Part shown: piece after piece, positions 1 through 6,607 of the stretch
How the letters are laid out: the number at the start of each line of letters is the position of its first letter
Position numbering within the stretch: position 1 is the stretch's first letter
Source: Methanosarcinales archaeon
Lineage (GTDB): Archaea > Halobacteriota > Methanosarcinia > Methanosarcinales > Methanosarcinaceae
Direction: 5' to 3'
Length of the DNA: 12,313 nt
NCBI GenBank assembly: GCA_012329085.1
Contig: JAAXQB010000039.1
Span: 1 to 12,313, forward strand
Made by a program: the position numbers and the translations under genes
Notes under the pieces: generated by a model
Databases searched by the model: none
What the model was told of the DNA's origin: nothing
The model's input: only the letters and a program-made list of their open reading frames with translations

Positions 1-486
1 CTACACCCATTCTATATAAAAAACCTATTTTCATTCATTATCGTAATCCATCAATAAGATTTTACTATATATTTTTTTCATTATATTTAAATATTGTGTT
101 CAATCGTAATATTGAAATTATATAATCGATTTTAAACTATTTTTTATTTATACATAAAATCATAAAATTGATTTGCAATTTAAATGAAATGATATCACAT
201 ATACATTAATGCATAATGATTTTTGTTATATCGCACAAATTAAATAAACCCCATCTTAAATTTATTTTTTCTAAACAACAAGTCTATCATATAAAACGAT
301 TATTCTATAAAATATAAAATATGTTAAATTTTTATTCATGCCATATAACATTTGTAAAAACAATTTTAAAATATATCGATTATACTAAATTGAAAAAAAT
401 CCTCTTGAAAATTATACAAAAAAAACATGTGCAATGCATGAAAATTAAAAAAATCCTCATTCATCACACACGATTACTAAAAATTA
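1..486. other. AT-rich intergenic flank downstream of cdhE
   Basis: No convincing gene is seen here. The only longer open frame on the plus strand (from 321) is made of AT-rich codons and runs into the antisense of the cdhE 3' end. Read on the minus strand, the part nearest cdhE holds several oligo-T tracts that could end the cdh transcript (listed separately). The rest is low-complexity AT-rich DNA without recognisable RNA genes or repeats. Confidence 0.7.
393..458 (-). terminator. oligo-T terminator tracts behind cdhE
   Basis: On the minus strand, about 30-90 nt after the cdhE stop, there are three T-runs: T7 (447-453), T8 (418-425) and T7 (393-399). The two T7 runs are each preceded by the same GAGGA, giving a 12-nt direct repeat GAGGATTTTTTT (plus 447-458 and 393-404). 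Archaeal RNA polymerase terminates at U-rich tracts with little need for a hairpin, so this is a plausible tandem terminator for the cdh transcript. There is no experimental support. Confidence 0.55.
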
Positions 487-1845
487 TTACGCACTACACT
501 TCTCTTCTATATACTTACCCAATCCCGACGAATCCTTTGGACCAATCATCACATTCCATTTACTCAAGTCTTCAAGTTCCCCTGATATTCGTGCAGAAAG
601 TCCCGGAATAATCATTGCCTTATTATCAACTTTATTTTCAAGCTCAGTATCCTCAATTGCTTTTTGCACTTTTGGAGCACTAAGCTGCCTTCCTGCAACA
701 GCCGCCTCTACACTAATACCATCCGTATCAATTACAAGAAGATAACAATCAACCTTTGCAGATTCCAAATCTGACGCAACTGTATAATAGGTCAATGCAA
801 AATTTGTTGTCATAATCACAGGTGAAGATTTATTAGGTGATCCAATAACCTTCAATCCCGGTTCAACTGCAACAGGTTTTCTAGGGTCTGTATAAATATT
901 CTGCCTCATTGTAAGAATTGGAATTAATGCCCACATTTCCATATTTCGTATTATAATCATATCTGCATATTTTGCAATCATCATAGATGCATATAACACT
1001 TCACTCAATTCCGCATTTTCATCAGATTCAATATAAATAGACATTGGAATTCCAAGAATTGGACAATTTAATATTTTCTCATCACCCTTTACAACACTTC
1101 TTCTCACATTAGTATAAGTATCTGTAACAAATGAAGAACCGGGATCAATAATAATATCTTTTACACCCATTTCAATTAATACGCCAACAATAGACTTCAA
1201 TTCATTCATATCATTATCTGCAAATGCAACTACTGGGCATTTATATTGTATTGCAAGCTTTCCTATTTCGCCCCAATTATCTTTTGTTGCAGCATAAATA
1301 AGTGGTTTTCTATTACCTATAATCTCAAGAGCACCTTTAAGTGCATCTGAATTCCATGAGCACAATATAATATTCTTAGAGGCACTACAAGTTTTTGAAA
1401 CTATTTCTACACACTTCTTAAATTTTTCAACATCCCCTGATTTATTTCTAACTGATATGCCTTGAAGTTTTAATATAATCCCAATTCGCTCAAATGCAAA
1501 ATCATTTACATACTCAATTCGGTTTATAAGTTCTAACTCTTCCATCTCATCATGAACATCAATGATAATTGAAGTTTCATTAAAAAAGGTAGATTCGTGC
1601 CTATGTACAACTTCATCTCCTCCAATTATTGAGGTTCCCCATTCAATTTCTTTTATAGGTGGCGAAATCAATTCTTCAAGTTCTTTAAGTTTATCACCTT
1701 TAAGGTGTGGGCATTGACTTAATTTTACTTTTTTCTCAATTAATTGAGAACTAAATGCCATGCAAGTCTTTTCACCACACTTTTTACAATTTATTTTTGG
1801 AAGAAATTTATATATTGCAAGAGGTCCTAATTTCTTTTTTGCCAT
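487..1845 (-). CDS. cdhE: ACDS corrinoid iron-sulfur protein, gamma subunit (CdhE)
   Basis: Large subunit of the corrinoid Fe-S protein, which with CdhD passes the methyl group between tetrahydromethano(sarcina)pterin and the A-cluster of CdhC. The N-terminus carries the family's [4Fe-4S] site: C20, C23, C28 and C45 (C-x2-C-x4-C-x16-C), the cluster that keeps the corrinoid cobalt reduced. The middle is a TIM-barrel-like region. The C-terminal part (roughly residues 330-452) includes G-L-x-V-I-G-S-P-N and I-I-P-G-L-S-A-R stretches expected of the corrinoid-binding domain. Its 452 residues are close to the family's usual length. The ATG lies 6 nt after the cdhD stop, with a GGTG-type ribosome site inside the end of cdhD, so the two are translated as a pair. 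Last gene of the cluster. Confidence 0.96.
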   Translation of the reverse strand: MAKKKLGPLAIYKFLPKINCKKCGEKTCMAFSSQLIEKKVKLSQCPHLKGDKLKELEELISPPIKEIEWGTSIIGGDEVVHRHESTFFNETSIIIDVHDEMEELELINRIEYVNDFAFERIGIILKLQGISVRNKSGDVEKFKKCVEIVSKTCSASKNIILCSWNSDALKGALEIIGNRKPLIYAATKDNWGEIGKLAIQYKCPVVAFADNDMNELKSIVGVLIEMGVKDIIIDPGSSFVTDTYTNVRRSVVKGDEKILNCPILGIPMSIYIESDENAELSEVLYASMMIAKYADMIIIRNMEMWALIPILTMRQNIYTDPRKPVAVEPGLKVIGSPNKSSPVIMTTNFALTYYTVASDLESAKVDCYLLVIDTDGISVEAAVAGRQLSAPKVQKAIEDTELENKVDNKAMIIPGLSARISGELEDLSKWNVMIGPKDSSGLGKYIEEKCSA

Positions 1846-1851
1846 GATATA

Positions 1852-3036
1852 TCACACCGCCATCCAATCTTTTGATTTTATTTTTCGTTTTTCATCACTA
1901 AGCAACTTTACCATATTCTTAAATAATACCATTGAATCTGGGCACATCATAAATAATACATTACATCCTGCAAGATATACAGATAATGCAAGTGTTGCCT
2001 CCCATAGAACACCTCGCTTCGCTTTATCTCCCCATTCAGGATTTTTCATCCATGCCTCTCTTGCACCCCATGCATTTGTAGTTCCAGATGCCATTGGCAT
2101 TTGAAGGTCGGTATCTCCTTTAAGTGCATTCAATCGAATTCGCTCCATCACACTATAAGTATAATCCATTCCATATCCAAGTGGTGCAGTTGTTGGATCC
2201 ATTATAATATCTTCATGTTTCATTCCAAGCCCAAGCATTTTTTTATTCAATATTTTTTGTGAATTAATATCAAGTTGAGTCCATGAAAGAACTGCATGCC
2301 CATACTTCATTCCGGCTTTCACAATTGGTTCATAATCCATATTCAAACTTGCAGAGTTTAACATGCACCTCTCACCTTCTGCCGCAGCTCCTGCATATTC
2401 TAATACAGTTGGATCTTTATCTGGATTTCCAGAACCACCTATTAACATTGGAATACTTATTGCTTGTAACACATCTTCAATCGTTTTTGCAGCTTCTCTT
2501 GCAGACCTGTCTTTTAAATCTGGGTCAGTAGTCACAAGATGGAAAGTAATAAGCTCTGCACCATATTTTTTCTCACAAAGCTTTGCCCATTCAGCAGGGT
2601 CATCCATCACTTCATCAAAATGCATAGTTATTGCTTTTGGAAGATTTAATCTCATATCAAATATATCAAAAGCAATGATAGGTTTAACAGGCGGACCTGC
2701 TTCATAAGGCATGTGAGTATCCCCGCCAATCATTACAGAACTTTTTCTTGTGCCTCCCTCAGACTTTGTATGTCCTATTTGGACGGCATTAATTTTACTT
2801 TTATAGCCAACAGGAACTTTTTTAAAATCAAGATTTTTAAATTCAGGGAATTTAGTTTCTATAATCTTTTCTCTTGCTTCTTCCTTCTTTTTATGAACAA
2901 CTGCCATTTTTTCTATTACTGGCATCATTGATTGCAAATTAAGAGTTAAATCTATCTCTTCTGCATCGATACTGAAATTATTAATTTCAATTTCTTCAAC
3001 ATCTTTCAATGAGTCCATAAGTTTTTGAAAATTCAT
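1852..3036 (-). CDS. cdhD: ACDS corrinoid iron-sulfur protein, delta subunit (CdhD)
   Basis: Small subunit of the corrinoid Fe-S protein, the partner of CdhE. The 394-residue protein has the expected TIM-barrel character and typical family segments: G-G-x-x-x-M-P-Y (about 105-111), I-A-F-D-I-F-D (121-127), L-I-G-G-S-G-N-P-D-K-D (198-208), and I-I-M-D-P-T-T-A-P-L-G-Y-G (277-289). No cysteine cluster is expected in this subunit and none is seen. The start is well supported: an AAAAGGAGG Shine-Dalgarno sequence sits a few bases upstream of ATG at 3036. It follows cooC by 71 nt, and a hairpin lies in that gap. It is tightly coupled to cdhE downstream (6 nt). Confidence 0.96.
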   Translation of the reverse strand: MNFQKLMDSLKDVEEIEINNFSIDAEEIDLTLNLQSMMPVIEKMAVVHKKKEEAREKIIETKFPEFKNLDFKKVPVGYKSKINAVQIGHTKSEGGTRKSSVMIGGDTHMPYEAGPPVKPIIAFDIFDMRLNLPKAITMHFDEVMDDPAEWAKLCEKKYGAELITFHLVTTDPDLKDRSAREAAKTIEDVLQAISIPMLIGGSGNPDKDPTVLEYAGAAAEGERCMLNSASLNMDYEPIVKAGMKYGHAVLSWTQLDINSQKILNKKMLGLGMKHEDIIMDPTTAPLGYGMDYTYSVMERIRLNALKGDTDLQMPMASGTTNAWGAREAWMKNPEWGDKAKRGVLWEATLALSVYLAGCNVLFMMCPDSMVLFKNMVKLLSDEKRKIKSKDWMAV

Positions 3037-3042
3037 TAAATT

Positions 3043-3051
3043 CCTCCTTTT
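3043..3051 (-). promoter_or_regulatory. strong ribosome binding site of cdhD
   Basis: Minus-strand AAAAGGAGG, about 6 nt upstream of the cdhD ATG, is the most complete anti-16S match in the window. It fixes the cdhD start and suggests that the cdhDE pair is translated efficiently on its own rather than by read-through from cooC. Confidence 0.8.
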
Positions 3052-3065
3052 TTATTTTCCTTTTT

Positions 3066-3090
3066 GTTCCAATCCCCTGGAATTTGGAAC
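3066..3090 (-). promoter_or_regulatory. intercistronic hairpin between cooC and cdhD
   Basis: A perfect 7-bp stem GTTCCAA/TTGGAAC encloses an 11-nt loop with a CCCC/GGGG run. It lies between the cooC stop and the cdhD ribosome site. It is followed on the minus strand by A-rich rather than T-rich DNA, so it is not a terminator. A role as an RNA processing or stability element that raises cdhDE relative to cooC is inferred. It resembles the C-rich element at 6557-6580 (shared core TCCCCTG plus AATT). Confidence 0.5.
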
Positions 3091-3107
3091 GAATTAAATT
3101 ATAATCG

Positions 3108-3872
3108 CTATTTTTCAATTGATTTTTCTTTTATTTTCTCGACAATCTTACCAACAGCTTTTGTTGCATCGCATTCTTCTAATTTAAGTAAAGATTTTCC
3201 TTCAAATGCATATTTTTCTACTTGCTGGTCATAAGGAATAAGCCCAATAAATTCAAGTCCAATAGAATTAGATTTAGCCAATATCTCTTTTTCATATGAA
3301 TGATGAATCCTATTTGCAACGAGATATAAATGTTTAAATCTAGCACCAAGGTCAGTTGTCATTTTTTTTATTCGCTCTGCAGCATTAAATCCATGCGAAG
3401 ACATATCAGTCACAATAATCATATCATCTACACCAAGTGTGGTTTTTCGACTTATATGTTCAAGACCTGCTTCAACATCAATAATAATATAATCATATGA
3501 TTTTGTCATAGAATCTATGACCCACCTAAGCACATTATTTACTGCACAATAACACCCTGAGCCTTCTGGTCGCCCCATAACAAGTAAATCAAATTCATCA
3601 AGTTCTTCTACTGTTTCAAATATTTTTGATTCGAGCCATTTAGACCTATTCACGCCCTCTGGCAAATCATTTTGTTCAGACATCAATTCTTCTTTAATAT
3701 CGCCAACAGTAGATTCAACTTCAACACCCAACATATCAGGCATATTTGAATCAGGATCGGCATCAATTACAAGAATATTATTTTCGCCATCTAATATCAA
3801 TTTTCGTATAATAAGGGCAGAAAGTAATGATTTTCCTACTCCTCCTTTTCCAGATACTGCTATAATTCTCAT
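3108..3872 (-). CDS. cooC: CooC-type CO dehydrogenase nickel-insertion ATPase
   Basis: A P-loop ATPase of the MinD/SIMIBI class that helps insert nickel into CO dehydrogenase/acetyl-CoA synthase. Visible motifs are the deviant Walker A G-K-G-G-V-G-K-S (8-15), D-A-D-P-D (37-41), the CooC-specific C-Y-C (C107, C109) proposed to bind Ni/Zn at the dimer interface, V-N-N-V-L-R after it, and the Walker B-like I-I-I-D-V-E-A-G (129-136). The length of 254 is normal. Its place between cdhC and cdhD is the usual one in Methanosarcinales-type operons. The ribosome site is weak (TGTGAT, rather far upstream). It is the only gene in the set ending in TAG. In-frame TAA follows after two codons (CGA TTA), so amber read-through would barely change the product. 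Confidence 0.93.
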   Translation of the reverse strand: MRIIAVSGKGGVGKSLLSALIIRKLILDGENNILVIDADPDSNMPDMLGVEVESTVGDIKEELMSEQNDLPEGVNRSKWLESKIFETVEELDEFDLLVMGRPEGSGCYCAVNNVLRWVIDSMTKSYDYIIIDVEAGLEHISRKTTLGVDDMIIVTDMSSHGFNAAERIKKMTTDLGARFKHLYLVANRIHHSYEKEILAKSNSIGLEFIGLIPYDQQVEKYAFEGKSLLKLEECDATKAVGKIVEKIKEKSIEK

Positions 3873-3895
3873 AATTTTTTTATTATCACATTAAA

Positions 3896-4009
3896 CGCAC
3901 ATTTTCTTTTAAGAATGTGCTTCCGAAGAAGAATGGGCGTTATATATAATTTGTAAAGCTCATTTGGAATAAATGAGCGTTTGCTCGTTCTTAAAGAGAA
4001 CGAGCGTTT
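3896..4009. repeat. three palindromic repeat units upstream of cooC
   Basis: Unit 1 is in minus orientation: stem GCACATT (3897-3903)/AATGTGC (3914-3920), with GTTTAA behind it on the minus strand. Unit 2 is in plus orientation: GCTCATTT (3958-3965)/AAATGAGC (3971-3978), followed by GTTT. Unit 3 follows directly: GCTCGTTC (3983-3990)/GAACGAGC (3998-4005), followed by GTTTA. The stems differ by paired changes that keep base pairing. All would be present in the 5' leader of a cooC transcript that starts upstream of them. Confidence 0.85.
3940..3949 (-). promoter_or_regulatory. possible TATA box for cooC-cdhDE
   Basis: TTATATATAA reads the same on both strands and lies about 70 nt upstream of the cooC ATG. 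With the usual archaeal spacing, transcription would begin near 3915-3920, inside the repeat hairpin at 3897-3920. The terminator-like hairpin behind cdhC makes a promoter for cooC desirable, but in DNA this AT-rich a TATA-like string is weak evidence. Confidence 0.3.
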
Positions 4010-4142
4010 ATTTTATATTAAGATAAAATTCCTTTTTTCTCGTAATTTGTTCAAAAAATCCATTCAAGATAAATGTTCGTAAATAATCATTTTTTCACTG
4101 CATATAATTTATAAAAGTATATACTGAGAGAAATTTTCAATA

Positions 4143-4167
4143 GCTTGTTTGAAACAAACAAGCGTTA
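4143..4167. repeat. palindromic repeat unit (variant stem)
   Basis: GCTTGTTT (4143-4150)/AAACAAGC (4156-4163), followed by GTTAT. This is a compensated variant of the GCTCATTT/AAATGAGC stem: both arms differ from the commonest form but still pair perfectly. Behind it (4178-4190) comes GTTTAAGAAAAT, a spacer string also found beside the repeats near 6370. Confidence 0.8.
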
Positions 4168-4394
4168 TCTCGAAATATGTTTAAGAAAATTTCTAATTTT
4201 TATTCTAAACGAGCATCAGCATATAAAATATAATTTTTTTATTTGATATATAAATTAAAACAAATATTTTATTTTTAATCTGCGTGAATCCTGAGGATAA
4301 TATATTTTTAAAACACACGCTGATGCAAATGTTTTATTTGTATAATCTATGAATTAATATATTCTCTATTTTCATTACACATAATTTATAAAAT

Positions 4395-4595
4395 TTATTT
4401 ACTCATAGAAAAATTTTTAATTTTATGCTCACTTTCATTTTCACCCAATTCAATATCGCACTCGATTTTAACACCATTAAGTTCCATTGAATCCATTTCA
4501 ATATCACACTCGATTTTAACACCATTAAGTTTTATATCATAATTATTCAAAAGTTCATTTAATCTATGAATGGATAACAGTTCTGTAAAATTCAT
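4395..4595 (-). CDS. small hypothetical protein with a 16-residue tandem duplication
   Basis: A 66-codon frame between cdhC and cooC that I do not recognise. The start is supported by GGAG 10 nt upstream of ATG, the same spacing as in cdhC. An amphipathic N-terminal part is followed by two adjacent copies of a 16-residue unit beginning L-N-G-V-K-I-E-C-D-I-E; the core is identical, and at DNA level a 48-nt period has only a few differences. The tail is charged and ends S-M-S-K. The alternating pattern V-K-I-E-C-D-I-E suggests a beta strand. No signal peptide or membrane segment is seen. It may be a real accessory small protein or a chance open frame produced by the duplication in repeat-rich DNA. 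An orphan reading in the same direction as the cdh genes is consistent with either. Confidence 0.4.
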   Translation of the reverse strand: MNFTELLSIHRLNELLNNYDIKLNGVKIECDIEMDSMELNGVKIECDIELGENESEHKIKNFSMSK

Positions 4596-4721
4596 TATAT
4601 GTATTCTCCATATGATATATATTTCATAAAATCTTTAATAAATCATTTGGAACAAATGATCGTTTGTTCATTTGGAATAAATGAGCGTTTACACACCCAT
4701 AAAAAGAATGTGCAACATTCA
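4596..4721. other. short gap between cdhC and the small ORF, with two repeat units
   Basis: Two palindromic units in tandem, both in plus orientation: ATCATTT (4642-4648)/AAATGAT (4654-4660) followed by CGTTT, then GTTCATTT (4666-4673)/AAATGAGC (4679-4686) followed by GTTT. The first has a compensated stem end (ATCATTT/AAATGAT instead of CTCATTT/AAATGAG). No gene fits here. Confidence 0.75.
4701..4720 (-). terminator. hairpin plus T5 directly behind cdhC
   Basis: On the minus strand, one base after the cdhC stop, GAATGT-TGC-ACATTC forms a perfect 6-bp stem with a 3-nt loop (4706-4720) and is followed at once by TTTTT (4701-4705). This looks like an intrinsic terminator and would separate cdhABC from cooC-cdhDE, at least in part. 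The loop is tight and the T-run short, so leaky termination or an RNA 3'-end stabiliser is equally possible. Confidence 0.55.
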
Positions 4722-6287
4722 TCATTTTTTTCGAATTATAATTTGATCTATATGTATTTTTGCATTTTTAAGAACTATCTTAAAACTTCCACTCGGAATT
4801 CCTTGCATTCCTGTCATTGTAGGAAGAACTTGCTCTACAACTTCCTTTACCCCTGTTACAATTTCAGAGTCTTCTTTTCCAGCTTTAATTTTAAGTGTAA
4901 GTGCATCATTGCCCTCACTACTAATAGTTCCTTCTATTTTATCTTCATTTTTAAGCTTATTTGCAACTTTGACAATTTGCTCTTTTGTGATTCCAACAAC
5001 ATCAGCAACTTCATCAAGATATATTTCATCTCTTGGTTTTATATATTCTAAAAATTGAGATTCCATTTCTTCTGTGATTTCAAAATCCCATCGTTGTGTG
5101 ACAGGGTGTGTGGCTTTCTCTAAAAATGATTTTAAAGATTCTGTATCTTTGACAGTTTCCTCTGTTGCAATTTTATTAAAAATATCTTCTGGAATTGCAT
5201 CTTTATATATTTCTTTTATAGTAGAAGGCAACCATACAATGCGATTCCATCCACCGTCTGCTTGAAGAAATTTACTAGACCGCATATAATCCATTGCAAT
5301 TCCGAGTATCCCCTCTGTTTGTTCGCCACCGCCTGTTTGAGATGCCATTCTTGAAAATGGAACTCCCACTGGCGTTTCATCTGTGAAATCTCTATGAACT
5401 ATTCCAATTCCATCTACTTCTGGAATATAAAATGCAAGAGATTCAAAACAGCCGCAAGAAGTATGTGGAAATCCAAACATACTATGTAAATAAAATCGCT
5501 CATTATCTCCGCCTGACCTTTCTACAACTAATGCATTTACGCCTTCATACTCCCCTTTTTCTTTATCCAATACTTTTCCTTTAATCACAGGAACCATTGC
5601 ACCTTCTGAATCTGCTTTTGATGCCGCTCTTGCTTCTATCCAGCTTATTGCACCACAAAGACCCTTTCTTTCAGGTGTAATTACGCATACATGGGGTGGC
5701 GCAAAACTTTGACACATAAGGCATGAATAAAACTCTTCAACATCACTTTCTTTAAGATCTCGTGTTTTTTTATCTCTTGCTTCATGGGATTCTTTTGCAA
5801 TTTGTATTACTTTTTTGGCTTCAGTTTCATCAGTTATAATTGTAATTTGCATTTTCTCAATAAGATTCCATTCAGTTTTAAATAAATCAAGTAATGCAGT
5901 TCCAAAATGAGTTAGTGTAAATCCTTTTTTGATTGCATCCTTGCTAACTCTGCACCAAATATCACTTCTTTGATTTAAATGCATAAATCCTTCAATAAAA
6001 TTACAATATTCGTGAGTTTTTCTTTCTATAACTCCTTCCATATCTTCTTCAAGCTTCTCACCTGCAACTTCCATAAACATTACAAATGTTGATTTTGTGC
6101 CTTCTTCCATGTCTTTAATATCTAATCCACGAAGTGTGACTTTACCATCTTCAATATCATCTAAATTTGCAAGTTTTACAAGCTCACATTTTAATGCTAC
6201 TTTTGGACCTCCAAGTTCTGCATACATCTCCTTTTTTCTAATTCTTTCTCCTTCAAATTGAGGACCTACCTCAAATGGCAATTCCAT
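4722..6287 (-). CDS. cdhC: ACDS acetyl-CoA synthase, beta subunit (CdhC)
   Basis: Catalyses synthesis or cleavage of acetyl-CoA at the Ni-Ni-[4Fe-4S] A-cluster. The ligand set is complete: C189, C192, C201, C211 (C-L-M-C ... C ... C) and C278-G-C280 in H-T-S-C-G-C-F-E, which hold the cubane and the two nickels. I start it at ATG 6287, 521 codons, because AAAAGGAG lies 10 nt upstream and the protein then begins M-E-L-P-F-E-V-G-P. The frame stays open to ATG 6356, but those 23 extra codons are translated palindromic repeat. It is about 50 residues longer than the roughly 470 I recall for Methanosarcina CdhC. The extra length lies between about 400 and 480, where residues 418-470 look like a small winged-helix fold, before the usual C-terminal segment. 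It is isolated from cdhB by about 320 nt of repeats and from cooC by about 850 nt. Confidence 0.95.
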   Translation of the reverse strand: MELPFEVGPQFEGERIRKKEMYAELGGPKVALKCELVKLANLDDIEDGKVTLRGLDIKDMEEGTKSTFVMFMEVAGEKLEEDMEGVIERKTHEYCNFIEGFMHLNQRSDIWCRVSKDAIKKGFTLTHFGTALLDLFKTEWNLIEKMQITIITDETEAKKVIQIAKESHEARDKKTRDLKESDVEEFYSCLMCQSFAPPHVCVITPERKGLCGAISWIEARAASKADSEGAMVPVIKGKVLDKEKGEYEGVNALVVERSGGDNERFYLHSMFGFPHTSCGCFESLAFYIPEVDGIGIVHRDFTDETPVGVPFSRMASQTGGGEQTEGILGIAMDYMRSSKFLQADGGWNRIVWLPSTIKEIYKDAIPEDIFNKIATEETVKDTESLKSFLEKATHPVTQRWDFEITEEMESQFLEYIKPRDEIYLDEVADVVGITKEQIVKVANKLKNEDKIEGTISSEGNDALTLKIKAGKEDSEIVTGVKEVVEQVLPTMTGMQGIPSGSFKIVLKNAKIHIDQIIIRKK

Positions 6288-6297
6288 AAATATTATA

Positions 6298-6306
6298 CTC
6301 CTTTTT
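6298..6306 (-). promoter_or_regulatory. ribosome binding site that decides the cdhC start
   Basis: Minus-strand AAAAAGGAG, 10 nt upstream of ATG 6287. No comparable site precedes the upstream in-frame ATGs (6329 and 6356), which lie in palindromic repeat sequence. Confidence 0.75.
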
Positions 6307-6310
6307 AATA

Positions 6311-6534
6311 GTTCATTCGGAAAGCTCATTTGAAACGAATGAGCGTAATCACTCATTCTTTCAAAACGAGTTTAAGAAAATCTTTGATAGCTCGTTCGGA
6401 AAGCTCATTCGGAACGAATGAGCGTATGAGAAAATCTCTGATTTTCGAATGAACGAGCGTTTGCTCATTTGAAACAAATGAGCGTTTGCACATTCTCGAA
6501 GAAAATGAGCGTTATTCGACCAAATAAGCGTTAT
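6311..6534. repeat. cluster of palindromic repeat units upstream of cdhC
   Basis: All units are in plus orientation. GCTCATT (6324-6330)/AATGAGC (6338-6344). GCTCATTC (6403-6410)/GAATGAGC (6416-6423), nested inside a larger perfect stem GCTCGTTC (6390-6397)/GAACGAGC (6451-6458). GCTCATTT (6463-6470)/AAATGAGC (6477-6484) followed by GTTT. A decayed unit at 6488-6510, and the half-unit AATAAGCGTTAT at 6523-6534. Spacer text recurs: AAAATCTTTGATAGC (6377-6391) is identical to 11238-11252. The nested arrangement suggests one unit inserted into, or duplicated within, another. Confidence 0.85.
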
Positions 6535-6566
6535 CTTGTTTCTCATTGGTTTTTATGTTTCAATTC

Positions 6567-6601
6567 AGGGGACTTTAAACTACAATGCATGATTTTCCCC
6601 T
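6567..6601 (-). promoter_or_regulatory. inverted repeat downstream of cdhB
   Basis: AGGGGA (6567-6572) and TCCCCT (6596-6601) can pair across a 23-nt loop that holds TTTAAACTACAAT (6574-6586) and an ATGCAT palindrome. It begins 7 nt past the cdhB stop. No T-run follows, so it is not an obvious terminator. A processing or stabilising role is inferred. Confidence 0.35.
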
Positions 6602-6607
6602 ATATTT

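Larger units (their letters stand above)
3873..4394. other. intergenic region between cooC and the small ORF
   Basis: About 520 nt with no convincing gene in a place where cdh operons are normally compact. It holds several copies of the palindromic repeat family (3896-4005 and 4143-4163), a second pair of inverted repeats (GCATCAGC at 4213-4220, GCTGATGC at 4319-4326) enclosing the palindrome ATCCTGAGGAT (4288-4298), and one copy of a duplicated AT-rich segment with ATAATTTATAAAA (4104-4116; the other copy is at 4381-4393). Confidence 0.7.
6288..6607. other. repeat-filled gap between cdhB and cdhC
   Basis: 320 nt with no real gene in a place where cdhB and cdhC are usually close. A 61-codon minus-strand frame here (6361-6546) is only translated repeat. 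Contents are the palindrome cluster at 6311-6533, the C-rich element at 6557-6580, and an AGGGGA/TCCCCT inverted repeat at 6567-6601. If cdhABC is one transcript, this whole block becomes structured RNA just upstream of the cdhC ribosome site. Confidence 0.75.

Noticed and set aside
321..611. 96-codon plus-strand open frame
   Set aside because: AT-driven codons, and its 3' part is antisense to the real cdhE.
4213..4326. Possible C/D-box or other small RNA (GCATCAGC ... GCTGATGC with ATCCTGAGGAT inside)
   Set aside because: Inverted repeats are present, but no proper C and D box arrangement or long stable stem could be drawn.
6361..6546. 61-codon minus-strand open frame between cdhB and cdhC
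   Set aside because: It is entirely translated palindromic repeat, with no ribosome site and no protein-like composition.
6557..6580. Possible lone CRISPR repeat (GTTTCAAT... start, TTTAAAC end)
   Set aside because: Only one copy, with no spacer-repeat periodicity and no cas genes; the resemblance is limited to the ends.
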